The notes: a model not told the origin generated them from the letters alone. 64,000 nucleotides of DNA from Legionella quinlivanii (GCF_003265995.1 NZ_MVJN01000013.1:22575-86574), one strand, 5' to 3'; positions 52,605 through 61,268 are shown, counted from the first letter of the stretch. Made by a program: numbers and translations.

Positions 52605-53939
52605 CTATAGAACCACTACTTCATCCTGGGGCCGTTCTTCCTTTAAAAACTGCTTTAAAATTCGATACGTATCCCTATCCCAATCGACTGCGTGCAAGTT
52701 CCCTGTGAAAGCGTTTAAGTCCTGCTCATTATCGAAGGTTCCCAGATAGCGCCACTGATTAAACAAAAGCCACTGTGTGCGCTTCAGGTGTTGTTCTTTA
52801 ATCGCAATGCTGCCAGGATAAGGCCAGATTGCGTTTTTGAAGAGAGTAAGCGCCTCATGAACTCGTTTATTATAGGACAAGGCCCCCTCCTCTTCATTGC
52901 AAGCCCCAAGACAGCGGCCCAACTGAAATGAAAAACAGACACTGTTTGTTTTTTCCAGTCCACAAAGCTTGGGACATAATTGATAGCTTTTTATTAATTG
53001 TTCCAGGTGGCGCTTGGCGGCATGGACACTGGTAAATGCACCCAGTACAGTCTCCTCTTCGGTATCCTCCATGACCATTTGCGTGTGAATGTGCAGCGTC
53101 AGATAGCCCAAAACATTGGTCTTGAGTTGATACCCGACAATGCGTTTTTTTCGTCGTAGTTTTTGATTATAAAGCGGTAACTGCTCTTTAATCAGTTTGG
53201 ACTCCAATAACAAGGCACTGAGCTCACCAAGGGTTTCTATCCATTCGATACACGCGACTTGCTGTGCCATTTTGAATTCTTTTTCAGAACAATGGTCTTG
53301 TTGAAAATGAGACAAAATGCGCTGACGAAGCCGAATGCTTTTACCGATATAAATCGGTAACTCACTATGCTCACCATAAAAAAGATAGACGCCCGGAGCA
53401 TTAGGAATGGTTGAAATATCGGTTTTTAATTTAGGCGGGGAACTACGCCGTTTCGCCAGACCATGAATTACTTCCAAAACACTACCCTTTTCAAAACGTC
53501 TGAAAAGATACAAAAGATAAGCATCTAATAAATCCCGTTCATCAATAGCTTGTTGTAATGATTCATTCCAATTGAGAAACGCTTTGAGGTCCTCTAAAGA
53601 CTGAAGAGGCGATTCAGGGAGCAAATGCAGAGTTAATGCATCCAAATTGAGCTGCTTACACTGAATGGCTAATCCCTGTCCTTGCAGGGTGTTTTTCAAG
53701 AAACCATGGGTTAGACGCACATTCCATGCCAACAGAATGCTGCCTGCGCACCAATCAGCGATGGATTGTGCCTCACTGAGTGCGAACCCTGTTTCGGGTG
53801 AAGAGGAGGGAATGATTATGCTGCAACACTCTCTTTGCCCACCGGGGTGATATCGGCTTAATGCAATCTCAATAATACGGTCTTGGGTTATTTTTAAACC
53901 GGTGGTTCGAATGGCGGCTAGAACTATCGATTTTGACAT
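52605..53939 (-). CDS. Cho/UvrC-like GIY-YIG endonuclease with degenerate DnaQ-like N-terminus
   Basis: ATG 53939 (MSKSIVLAAIRTTGLK) gives 444 residues; ATG 53975 adds 12. The N-terminal 170 residues have the outline of a DEDDh exonuclease, but the first motif, normally D-x-E-TTG, reads AAIRTTG, so both acidic residues are gone. The GIY-YIG domain follows at about 195-280: GVYLFYGE...LPIYIGKSIRLRQRIL and ESKLIKEQLPLYN. A UvrC-like C-terminus has LCGLEKTNSVCFSFQLGRCLGACN, a Cys cluster. UvrC and Cho make the incision in nucleotide excision repair. This is a compact fused relative, common on plasmids and elements. Confidence 0.8.
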   Translation of the reverse strand: MSKSIVLAAIRTTGLKITQDRIIEIALSRYHPGGQRECCSIIIPSSSPETGFALSEAQSIADWCAGSILLAWNVRLTHGFLKNTLQGQGLAIQCKQLNLDALTLHLLPESPLQSLEDLKAFLNWNESLQQAIDERDLLDAYLLYLFRRFEKGSVLEVIHGLAKRRSSPPKLKTDISTIPNAPGVYLFYGEHSELPIYIGKSIRLRQRILSHFQQDHCSEKEFKMAQQVACIEWIETLGELSALLLESKLIKEQLPLYNQKLRRKKRIVGYQLKTNVLGYLTLHIHTQMVMEDTEEETVLGAFTSVHAAKRHLEQLIKSYQLCPKLCGLEKTNSVCFSFQLGRCLGACNEEEGALSYNKRVHEALTLFKNAIWPYPGSIAIKEQHLKRTQWLLFNQWRYLGTFDNEQDLNAFTGNLHAVDWDRDTYRILKQFLKEERPQDEVVVL

Positions 53940-54299
53940 GCAAGGCCTGCCCAAAAAAGAAAGCGATTGTAGCAAATTTTTTCATCCATAGAACCCCTGC
54001 TCTTCAATGGCCAACTCTACATTCTGTTGAATGCTAGCACCGACGCCTTGCGGTATCGTTTACTTTCCAAGCAATAATGGTTTAAGTTGCAATGGCCCTT
54101 TCCATTGACGCGCGATAAACGCATTATGGTGAACTCACCGCAAGGATGCAATCAAAGTCTGTCCCTGCTCAGAAGGTTGGAAGACACTTCGATGCCTGTG
54201 TAACTCCTAATTAAGATTTATTTCCGATTAAGCATTGTCACTATAATAGAGGATCATCCTATACTAATTCCTAATTGTTGAATCACAGGATATACGCAC
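53940..54299. other. 360-base non-coding region with nested inverted repeats
   Basis: No gene is seen. CCTTGCGG (54046-54053) is the exact complement of CCGCAAGG (54138-54145), and between them CAATGG (54090-54095) pairs with CCATTG (54102-54107). Just after, GCA-AGGA-TGC (54140-54149) has a GGA loop. TATAAT at 54242-54247 could be the -10 box for the kinase-like gene at 54300. A structured RNA or a DNA site is possible. Confidence 0.4.
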
Positions 54300-55277
54300 T
54301 TGAATAACGATAACGCAGCGATTCAATGGGCAACTGATTTTTTGAGATCTCGTCATTGCAAGGTAATTGCACTAGAAAAAGCAGCTGAACCCGCTCATTC
54401 GATAGTGACTAAAATAACCACATCGCAAGGGATCTTCTATTTGAAACAAACACCGCCTGCCCTATTTCGTGAGCCTGACACCATCGCTCTGCTTCAAACC
54501 CATGGATGTCAGCAAATTCCTGTCGTTATTGCAAAAAATGACTACTATCATTCTTTCTTGACAGCCTCCTGTGGCGATATCTCTCTGCGTGAATTGTTTT
54601 CAAACGGTGGCATCGATATGAATGTATTGGAGCAGGGGATCAATTATTACCTTTCTATTCAAAGAATCGTGGAGAGTGATACGCTTACATTACTCAACTT
54701 TGGCATCCCCGATTGGCGGCTAGACCAATTTCCTTTATTATATCGTGAGCTCATACAGGAAACAGATTGCTTAGTTGCCGATGGCCTGACGCGTCAAGAA
54801 ATCGCATCGCTTCATCATGCCTATGATTGGTGTGTAGAGCAATGTGAAAGACTGTCAAGCTACCATATTCCTGAAACCATCAATCATTGTGATTTTCAAG
54901 AAAACAATATGCTGTTTTCCAAAGAGACAAGAGAAGTCAGTATTATTGACTGGGGAGAAACTGTTATTAGCCATCCCTTTTTTTCGCTGAATACCTGCTT
55001 ATGGAATCTGACGTATTTTCACAACTTAAAGCAGACTGATAGGCAGTATCGTCTCCTACAACAACTTTGCGTTTCGCCCTGGTTAGATAAGCATGAAGAA
55101 AGCGATTTAATTACAGCCTTTAATATCTCGAATCAACTTTTAGGGGTCTTCGCGGCCTTAGGATATCAGTTTATGTATGAGGCTACGGCAAACCAAACTA
55201 AAAAAGTCCAAGAAGAACATCCTGGTTCCATAGCGGGCTGTTTGAGAAGCTTCTTGCAGCAGGTAAACAAGGGCTAA
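54300..55277 (+). CDS. Aminoglycoside-phosphotransferase-fold (APH/choline kinase-like) protein
   Basis: The 325-residue protein starts at TTG 54300 with AGGA upstream. The catalytic loop is HCDFQENNMLF (about 197-207) and the metal-binding motif is IDWGE near 220, the APH-family pair H-x-D and D-x-G/D-W-G. The N-terminal lobe has IFYLKQT (ATP-binding Lys) and FREPDTIALLQ. The substrate is not evident: it may be a sugar, an amino alcohol or an antibiotic. I would not call it a resistance gene from sequence alone. Confidence 0.72.
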   Translation: MNNDNAAIQWATDFLRSRHCKVIALEKAAEPAHSIVTKITTSQGIFYLKQTPPALFREPDTIALLQTHGCQQIPVVIAKNDYYHSFLTASCGDISLRELFSNGGIDMNVLEQGINYYLSIQRIVESDTLTLLNFGIPDWRLDQFPLLYRELIQETDCLVADGLTRQEIASLHHAYDWCVEQCERLSSYHIPETINHCDFQENNMLFSKETREVSIIDWGETVISHPFFSLNTCLWNLTYFHNLKQTDRQYRLLQQLCVSPWLDKHEESDLITAFNISNQLLGVFAALGYQFMYEATANQTKKVQEEHPGSIAGCLRSFLQQVNKG

Positions 55278-55444
55278 TCGACTTCTGATGTGTCCTGCTA
55301 ATTGACTTAAATCCCGGAAATAACTGTAGGGCTAATCTATTCAATTTGAATTGGTTCTTATCCAATGCAATCACTGTTTTTAACAACTCTTTGGAGAAGC
55401 CAGAGGGCACTGTTAAAATAATGGGCTTATTGGAGGTAGGATGT

Positions 55445-56104
55445 GTGGTTGATGTGGATATTTTTATTTTCTTGTCAGTATTTTTTATAGGTCTTGTAGT
55501 TGGTTATGCTGCCGGACGATATCGTCAACGCAACGCTGAAAATTGTGGTGAGGCCCGAGTCAGGCACAGGTTAACACAGTATTGTCAAAACAAGGAGGCT
55601 CATGTTCTGTCTAATATTACCCTACGCTTGGAGGATGGTTCCACCACTCAAATCGATCATATTCTAATCACCCCAAAAGGTATTTTTGTTATAGAAACCA
55701 AGCATTACAAGGGGTGGATATTCGCGAAAGAAAACGCCAGAAGCTGGTCTCAATCCCTTTATTACGATAAATTCAGATTTCAAAATCCCCTCCGTCAGAA
55801 TTATAAACACGTTAAGGCTATCCAGAAAGCGCTTGATTTTATAGAGCCTCATCATGTCCATAATATCGTCGTTTTTAGCGGGAAAGCCGTATTTAAAAGC
55901 GCCAAACCTCCCAATGTGTTTTATATAGACGAATTAGTCCCTGCTATCGAACAATTCACCGACGGAGCTTTAAGTTTAAATCGCGTTCAGTTTTGCGTGG
56001 GAAGACTTGAGTATATGCGCCTGGCTATAACGAAGAAAACGGATGTTGAGCACCAGGCCCATTTAAGCAAACGGTTTGGTGATTCCTGGAATGGTAGAGT
56101 CTGA
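55445..56104 (+). CDS. Membrane-anchored NERD-domain nuclease-related protein
   Basis: GTG 55445 lies 8 bases after GGAGG; ATG 55421 and 55346 are in-frame alternatives. A membrane helix (IFIFLSVFFIGLVVGYAAG) is followed by a basic turn. The NERD domain comes next: RLEDGSTTQIDHILITPKGIFVIETKHYKGWIF, with the nuclease-like D and E-x-K, then QNPLRQNYKHVKAIQKAL. NERD proteins are thought to process DNA or RNA, and plasmid-borne copies are frequent. The membrane anchor places the domain in the cytoplasm at the membrane. Confidence 0.75.
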   Translation: MVDVDIFIFLSVFFIGLVVGYAAGRYRQRNAENCGEARVRHRLTQYCQNKEAHVLSNITLRLEDGSTTQIDHILITPKGIFVIETKHYKGWIFAKENARSWSQSLYYDKFRFQNPLRQNYKHVKAIQKALDFIEPHHVHNIVVFSGKAVFKSAKPPNVFYIDELVPAIEQFTDGALSLNRVQFCVGRLEYMRLAITKKTDVEHQAHLSKRFGDSWNGRV

Positions 56105-56128
56105 AGAACGTAAGGAACTAGTTTCCAT

Positions 56129-56207
56129 GTTCCAAGCCCCGGTCGGATAGCGTAGACTATTGGTCAATGGTCTCCAGTGACTCCGACCACTTGCCGGGCG
56201 GTGGAAC
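56129..56207. repeat. Bulged long inverted-repeat structure between two genes
   Basis: GTTCCA (56129-56134) pairs with TGGAAC (56202-56207), CCCGG near 56138 with CCGGG (56194-56198), and GGTCGGA (56141-56147) with TCCGACC (56182-56188). The helices are nested in order, giving a long stem with internal loops. This may be a structured RNA in the leader of the next gene, or a DNA recombination end. It stands out as more GC-rich than its surroundings. Confidence 0.4.
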
Positions 56208-56266
56208 TGGCTTACAACATTATCCGGTGATGTTAACAAACCGCATTCTAATGAGCGAGCAATCGA

Positions 56267-56746
56267 ATGAGTTTTAGCAAGTGGCCTTATACTTTTTATT
56301 TCTTACTCGCGACTTTCCCTTCTATGACTGCGTTCGCGATGGAATCTTTAACCATTGAAGAGAAAAAGGTCATCAACCGTGTGACAAAAGCCAGGATATT
56401 AATCGAGACAAAGGGAAAAAAGGCGGCATTGAATGCGTTTCAAAAAAATTCAAGTCAGATTTTTGCCATTGAACTGGATGGTACAGTGCTCGCCTCCCCT
56501 ATTCATCCCGAAATGATAGGAACTAATCAATGGTTGTATAAAGATGATTTGGGCGTTTTAGTCGTTCAAGAGGAGATTGCAAAAGCCAAGGCCGGAGGCG
56601 GATGGCTTAACGCCCGGTTTAGGAAAAATCACCTTTCGGGCCGTTACGCCTGCCGAAAACTTTACATTCTTCCCATACAAAACGATTTCTTTATCGGCTC
56701 CTGGTATTACTATCCTGCCCGCCTAAAGAATAACTGCCCCGTGTAG
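56267..56746 (+). CDS. Exported single-Cache-type sensor-like protein
   Basis: The 159-residue protein has a signal peptide (YTFYFLLATFPSMTAFA). The mature part resembles a single Cache_2 domain: a helix with KARILIETKGKKAALNAF, then FAIELDGTVLASPIHPEMIGTNQ and FFIGSWYYYPARLKN. Cache domains bind small metabolites outside the cytoplasm, normally as part of receptors. This one has no signalling domain, so it would be a free periplasmic binder. Confidence 0.65.
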   Translation: MSFSKWPYTFYFLLATFPSMTAFAMESLTIEEKKVINRVTKARILIETKGKKAALNAFQKNSSQIFAIELDGTVLASPIHPEMIGTNQWLYKDDLGVLVVQEEIAKAKAGGGWLNARFRKNHLSGRYACRKLYILPIQNDFFIGSWYYYPARLKNNCPV

Positions 56747-56819
56747 TCGGGATTGGCGTTAAGACTGACGAAAGAGAAAATGCTATTCGTTGTTAATTCA
56801 ATTGATACCCACCTTTATC

Positions 56820-57815
56820 TCAATTTTTTATTAGCGATATCGTTTCGCCTGACGTGTTGCTACAGAGCGGATCTTCATCCACAATGGCTTCATCAAAGAA
56901 TCTCATTCGCGCCTTATTGTGTTTGCTTGTTTTTTCCAATTCTTTTTGAGCGATGAAGGCGTTTATCAGCTCCAGTCCGGTGCAGTTTTCAGCCAGTATC
57001 GCGGTGGATTTTGCTTGCTTTAACACATCGTCGGGAGTTGTGGAGAGGGGTATAAATGGAATATTACATAGCAATATTCTTGTCAATTCAATTTGATCAG
57101 GTCGTCCCGCTGAATCGATTAAGGCCTTTTGATAATTGACAGTATCTCTAATTTCTAGCTTCACTGTTCTATCAAGACCGTCAAAAACTTCTATCAGAGA
57201 ATCTAGGCAATGCAATTGAAGCTGCTGAAAATGGTTAGAGACTTTAAACTCCTGCAAAACCCATTGTTGCGCTGAAAGACTAACGTCAGATGTAAAGTTA
57301 AAAGGATTATTCGATTGGTTTATCCCATTCGGAAAAATTTTATTCTGCCAGGGATCAGCAACAATAATGGCTTCATTATCTAAAAATAATTCGGCATCGA
57401 CCGTCATTGGGTTGGTCTTATTTTGAAACGGAGTGCTTTGAAGTAATTGATTAGAGCGTGGAATAATAAGTACAAAGCCGTGATTAACCTGTTCGCTTTC
57501 ATAGGCTGCATAGAACACTCTATAGCGTTTAGATAAGTAAGTGGTATTGGATAGCAGAGCCGCTAAATAGGCGGATTGATCCCCACAGTCGCCAATGTGA
57601 TATTGAAGCATTAAACGAATGCAAGCGTAGTGTTCATGCTCAGCTGCCAGGGCATTGATTGTATTGTAAATCAAATTTTGTTTATTCCCCATTGTTTTAT
57701 AGGGTCCAAACTCCTCTCTATCAATATGATATAAAGAGCCGCTGAACGAATAATCAATTTGGGAACCGATGAACCTGCAGTAATGCTCAACATAAAATAA
57801 GACTCCGTTTTTCAT
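56820..57815 (-). CDS. Papain-like cysteine-protease-like protein with CGDQSAY, effector candidate
   Basis: The 331-residue protein starts at ATG 57815 with CGGAG upstream. A Cys-His-Asp set is visible in order: GDCGDQSAYLAALL near residue 73, VNHGFVLIIP near 109 and AIIVADPWQNKIFP near 150. This is the order and spacing of transglutaminase-like or YopT-like thiol enzymes. No signal peptide or membrane helix is present, and the last residues are polar with Glu, Ser and Thr (ETISLI), compatible with a Dot/Icm substrate. The CGDQSAY region is shared with the protein at 3163-4572. The assignment is an inference from motif order. Confidence 0.6.
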   Translation of the reverse strand: MKNGVLFYVEHYCRFIGSQIDYSFSGSLYHIDREEFGPYKTMGNKQNLIYNTINALAAEHEHYACIRLMLQYHIGDCGDQSAYLAALLSNTTYLSKRYRVFYAAYESEQVNHGFVLIIPRSNQLLQSTPFQNKTNPMTVDAELFLDNEAIIVADPWQNKIFPNGINQSNNPFNFTSDVSLSAQQWVLQEFKVSNHFQQLQLHCLDSLIEVFDGLDRTVKLEIRDTVNYQKALIDSAGRPDQIELTRILLCNIPFIPLSTTPDDVLKQAKSTAILAENCTGLELINAFIAQKELEKTSKHNKARMRFFDEAIVDEDPLCSNTSGETISLIKN

Positions 57816-58398
57816 TTAATCTCCGTTTAGAAAAGGTTACCAAAATTGCATGGCAATTTCGTTTATAACAAAATTTCAAATTAGGAGTGAGTAGTTTCTC
57901 TTCCTATTGAGGGATCTTTCTGGTTATGTCTGCTACTGTAACCCCTTAGATTGCCTGGTGAATCACATGCGTTACAACAACCCAAATCACCAACTCGTGA
58001 CTGTCAGTAATAGCGATGGGAGGAAAGGAAGGGTTTTCAGGTAAGAGCTGTACTTCGCCATGGATTCGAGATAACCGTTTGGCCGTTAACTACCCATCGA
58101 TAACGCGATGACAATTTTTCTATGCGAAGGCGATAAGTTCGCATCCACAATCAATAAATGAGTTAAATTACAGAAACTTGGCAAAAGCGAATTAGGAATC
58201 AGAATCGTTTGATAGTTACTTTTAAATACAGAATATCCAATAGTCTATTTCATGGAATATTTTTGACCAATGATGTACACTAAAGACCTTGCCTTATAAA
58301 GGCATACCTATATTATGAATCTTGGCATAGTGAGTAAGTTTTTCATGCTAGAAGCCTTTAAACCTCAATTCAAAAAGCGTCATTTGATATTTAAGTTC
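57816..58398. other. Intergenic region holding only a umuD remnant
   Basis: Apart from the degraded umuD fragment at 57946-58157, no gene is seen. A stretch from 58258 with TTGACC and AT-rich words precedes the exported-protein gene and probably contains its promoter. Confidence 0.5.
57946..58157 (-). pseudogene. umuD: Remnant of a umuD-like SOS mutagenesis gene
   Basis: In one minus-strand frame 58157 to about 58090 reads LLIVDANLSPSHRKIVIAL, ending at a stop. In the next frame LTAKRLSRIHGEVQLLPENP and then FPPIAITDSHELVIWVVVTHV run to a TAA at 57946. Together these follow the C-terminal half of UmuD (GDLLIVD..., DIVIA, KRL, QL.P.N, I.I, GVVTHVI). The N-terminal half with the cleavage site is gone and a frameshift splits the rest, so it is dead. 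No umuC follows. Confidence 0.75.
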
Positions 58399-59481
58399 AT
58401 GCGTATAATAACACTTTTTGTTTGCTTTATTCAGTGCGTTTATTCTGAAACTACAGATAATATAAAAAAAATTTATTGCCCATCCAAAATAATATGCTTG
58501 AAAAACGATGATTTATCCTCATGCTCACATAACTCGAAAAATTCTTCTTTATGGGATCATATAACGTATACAAGTCAACCTAACAGGATTTTTGTTGGAG
58601 AATATAAGTTTTATCTTGTCGATGCACCATATCATGCTTCATTTATTGATGTTTCTGAGGCAACGCAAAACAATATGATAGTCTGCCAATATATGAATGA
58701 GAATTATAGAGAGCCTCTAGGTATTATTGCGATTCCTGAGCCAAATTTTGAAGCATATAAGGCTAATTTAACTAAATGGGGTATTAATTCTGAACGTGCA
58801 CGTTGTTTCTCAGAATATCCTGAAGATTGTCCAATGAAAGAAGCTGATTCTTTGGCAATTTTTAACAATTTTGATTTTTCAATGCGCATTTCTGTTAATG
58901 ATTCAAGCATTCCAATTTATTTTGATAAAGGTGACCGGGGATATTATACAGTTAGATATGAGGATATCGTTTCTAACTGTTATGCAGGAAATTTGTGTAA
59001 ACTTGATTTTTCTACACCATCTGACGGAGTTATCGGTAGTGTGATAGTAGATATAGATAATGCTATGCGTATTAAACAAATTATTTATCCAGAAACCCCC
59101 ATAGCTGCCATCACTCAAAATTTACCCTTTAACTCGATAAAAATACAGAGGACTTCGGAGAAAGAACCCTTTATCGGTATTAATAATCAAATAAACAGCG
59201 ATTTATTGATCACTATTAACGGAAAAATTAATCTTACGTTAACTTCAAGAAAAATGGCAAAAATTGGTAATAATCTCGTACTATCAGCTTGTGGTGGCTA
59301 TCAGAAATGTACAATCAATATTGGGATTCAGTCTGAGCAACCTAATGTCGGAGCTATTACAGTAGATGCGAGAGATAATATTAAAATACTTAAAGTAGTA
59401 TCAACCAGGTCATCGCAAATAATAGTGAGACAGATAGAATCCTCCAATTCGATTGAAGTCAACTACCCTTATTTGAAATAA
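58399..59481 (+). CDS. Exported two-part Cys-containing protein, unknown function
   Basis: ATG 58399 gives a good signal peptide (MRIITLFVCFIQCVYS); the open frame begins at 58315 but the extra 28 residues are basic and would bury it. The mature protein has about 345 residues. The first part (IYCPSKIICLKNDDLSSCSHNS ... MIVCQYMNE) matches the truncated protein at 40913. The second part has NCYAGNLCKLDF, then beta-rich repeats and ACGGYQKCTINIG. Paired Cys point to disulfides, so it acts in the periplasm or outside. Confidence 0.65.
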   Translation: MRIITLFVCFIQCVYSETTDNIKKIYCPSKIICLKNDDLSSCSHNSKNSSLWDHITYTSQPNRIFVGEYKFYLVDAPYHASFIDVSEATQNNMIVCQYMNENYREPLGIIAIPEPNFEAYKANLTKWGINSERARCFSEYPEDCPMKEADSLAIFNNFDFSMRISVNDSSIPIYFDKGDRGYYTVRYEDIVSNCYAGNLCKLDFSTPSDGVIGSVIVDIDNAMRIKQIIYPETPIAAITQNLPFNSIKIQRTSEKEPFIGINNQINSDLLITINGKINLTLTSRKMAKIGNNLVLSACGGYQKCTINIGIQSEQPNVGAITVDARDNIKILKVVSTRSSQIIVRQIESSNSIEVNYPYLK

Positions 59482-59705
59482 CAGTAGAACCACTAAAGTG
59501 AAGAAGTGATCATCAATTTCATTAATAAACCCACATCTAGGACAAGCACAATTATCTGCCGGATTGAATGTCCTTCAACAAACATGTTATAACGACAAAG
59601 TCGCTTGGTAATTAGTCCGACAGATTCCCTCGGCAATGACACTAATTCAAATTATCTAGGTTGTCTTACTTGTCAATATTTAATTTAAGGCTCTTTAATT
59701 TAGTA

Positions 59706-60179
59706 TCACTGATTTGATTGAAGACCTAAAGGTATTTGGTCATATCCTGTTGTATCGGATCCTTGAGAATAAGCCACTAGCATTCCCAGGTTGCCCATTA
59801 TAAACATTATACCTCGACTTAATTCTTTCCAAAGCTGCTTACCATAAATTCTAAGTTCCGGCTCCGAAATGGACCTAAAAGTGTACAACCAAACAGTTAA
59901 GTAACCAGCACGATCATATTTATTGCCCCTCTGAAACTCCTTTATCTGATTGCCAATTTCAAGGACTACATAAGGGTTTTTCTCTAATTCATTTATAGGA
60001 TCCAAATAATCAATACCAGTATTTTGGAAACTTACATTTCTGATAATCGTTGCCATTACTACTAAATGAGCCAACTCGGCCTCATCTAAACCCTGAAGAG
60101 ATTGGATATATTGCTTTAGTGCTTGTTCTTGACTTTTAATTATTTTATTCCTTAAAAAAACCTTAATACTTCCAAACAT
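59706..60179 (-). CDS. Uncharacterised 157-residue protein
   Basis: ATG 60179 (MFGSIKVFLRNKIIK) is preferred over 60230. The body is helical, with ALKQYIQSLQGLDEAELAHLVVMATIIRN near the start and one hydrophobic stretch, SRGIMFIMGNLGMLVAYSQG, near the end. No family is recognised. Confidence 0.55.
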   Translation of the reverse strand: MFGSIKVFLRNKIIKSQEQALKQYIQSLQGLDEAELAHLVVMATIIRNVSFQNTGIDYLDPINELEKNPYVVLEIGNQIKEFQRGNKYDRAGYLTVWLYTFRSISEPELRIYGKQLWKELSRGIMFIMGNLGMLVAYSQGSDTTGYDQIPLGLQSNQ

Positions 60180-60510
60180 TATGTTTACCCTATAAATTTT
60201 TAGATTCATTTGACCTTTTAATAAAGACAAAATGATTAAATTATGATCATTCGTGCAATATTAACCCATTTTTTTATAAACACCAAGACAAAAAAAACAG
60301 TGTATGTAATGGTCAAGTAAATCTAAATAACTTAACAAAACTCCTCTCTACTAACACGCAGCCATACTTTTGCAGGAACTTTATAGTATTTTTTAATATA
60401 TTGGGTTGTTCATATTCGCCTTAGTGTCTTCAAGTGTAGTAGCCCAACCCGCACTGAGAGGCATTTCGACAAAACCGACAAACCGTCAGAGCAGCCTGAA
60501 CTACTTCAGA
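60180..60510. other. 331-base AT-rich gap with an orphan IS end
   Basis: No gene is seen. The only recognisable item is an 18-base copy of the IS3-family left end at 60305-60322. The remainder is AT-rich with T- and A-runs. Confidence 0.5.
60305..60322. mobile_element. Orphan terminal sequence of the IS3-family element
   Basis: TGTAATGGTCAAGTAAAT is identical to the left end of the IS at 38906-38923. After it the match continues only loosely (TAAATAACTTA, ACAAAA). No right end or transposase is found nearby, so it is a leftover from deletion or a related element's end. Confidence 0.6.
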
Positions 60511-60903
60511 TTAGCAAACCTGTTGAAGCGAAAATTCGACATCAAATTCATCGTACAATGCTTTAGGCATTAAAGGCGCCCTTCCTTTACGAACTCTATT
60601 TGGGCTCTCTTCCAGCTTAACCAAACCATATTGCTCCATGGTTCTTAAGGTTCTTAAAATATTATTAGCCTTCCGCTTATATCCAGTTAATGCCTCTAAG
60701 TCAGAAACCGATTTTGGTTCATTTTCAATAATTAACTTTAGCAAATGCTGATTCTCTTCAGATAGTACATTTGCCAACGATTTCATAGATGTAAACCAAA
60801 TTTTTGGTTCATCTTTTTTAGGTTTATATAGTCCCTTTGCAATAGCAATTGTGCGTTGCTTATACTGCTCAAGGGACATAATGCCTATTTTTGCCTTATT
60901 CAT
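60511..60903 (-). CDS. HVO_A0114/MarR-like winged-helix antitoxin (TumA type)
   Basis: The 130-residue protein has a winged helix: LSEENQHLLKLIIENEPKSVSDLEALTGY then RKANNILRTLRTMEQYGLVKLEE. It follows the upstream gene directly, its ATG overlapping that gene's last base. In TumE-TumA pairs the toxin-like gene comes first and this DNA-binding antitoxin second, as here. Confidence 0.72.
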   Translation of the reverse strand: MNKAKIGIMSLEQYKQRTIAIAKGLYKPKKDEPKIWFTSMKSLANVLSEENQHLLKLIIENEPKSVSDLEALTGYKRKANNILRTLRTMEQYGLVKLEESPNRVRKGRAPLMPKALYDEFDVEFSLQQVC

Positions 60904-61268
60904 TATTTACTCTCCTTAAGCGCTTCAACGCGCTTGTCAACCTCTTTCCAAAAATCTTCCAACAATTGTCCGGGATTTATATAATGATAGGGTCTTCCTT
61001 TATCATTCTCATCATAGTGCCAATGGTCAAATGTTCTTTCAGGACGAACTCCCCTCTTTGCGCCATACTCTATTTCATGGCTATTATCAAAACCCATGAT
61101 TCTTTTTTTTGATTTATCATGTAATGTCAACGAGTATTTAATGCCTTGATGTCGATTAGATGTTTTAATAACTTCAAACTTAACCCATAATCCGAGAGAC
61201 TCATCAATTACAATTCTCTCCCCATTAAGGTCTAATAAGTTTTCCAATGATTGATCAATTGCTTTCAT
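60903..61268 (-). CDS. TumE-family (DUF6516) toxin
   Basis: The 121-residue protein carries SLTLHDKSKKRIMGFDNSHEIEYG and FDHWHYDENDKGRPYHYINPGQLLEDFW, the DUF6516/TumE signature with clustered His and Asp. Such proteins are toxins of type II pairs, probably ribonucleases. It is encoded immediately upstream of the winged-helix partner. Confidence 0.72.
   Translation of the reverse strand: MKAIDQSLENLLDLNGERIVIDESLGLWVKFEVIKTSNRHQGIKYSLTLHDKSKKRIMGFDNSHEIEYGAKRGVRPERTFDHWHYDENDKGRPYHYINPGQLLEDFWKEVDKRVEALKESK

Noticed and set aside
54300..55277. Aminoglycoside resistance gene
   Set aside because: Only the general APH-fold motifs are visible. The sequence does not match a known resistance enzyme that I can recognise, so a narrower name would be unsupported.
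59482..59705. Zinc-ribbon-like coding remnant on the minus strand (text CACPRCGFINEIDD)
   Set aside because: It is too short and interrupted, with no family match I can defend.
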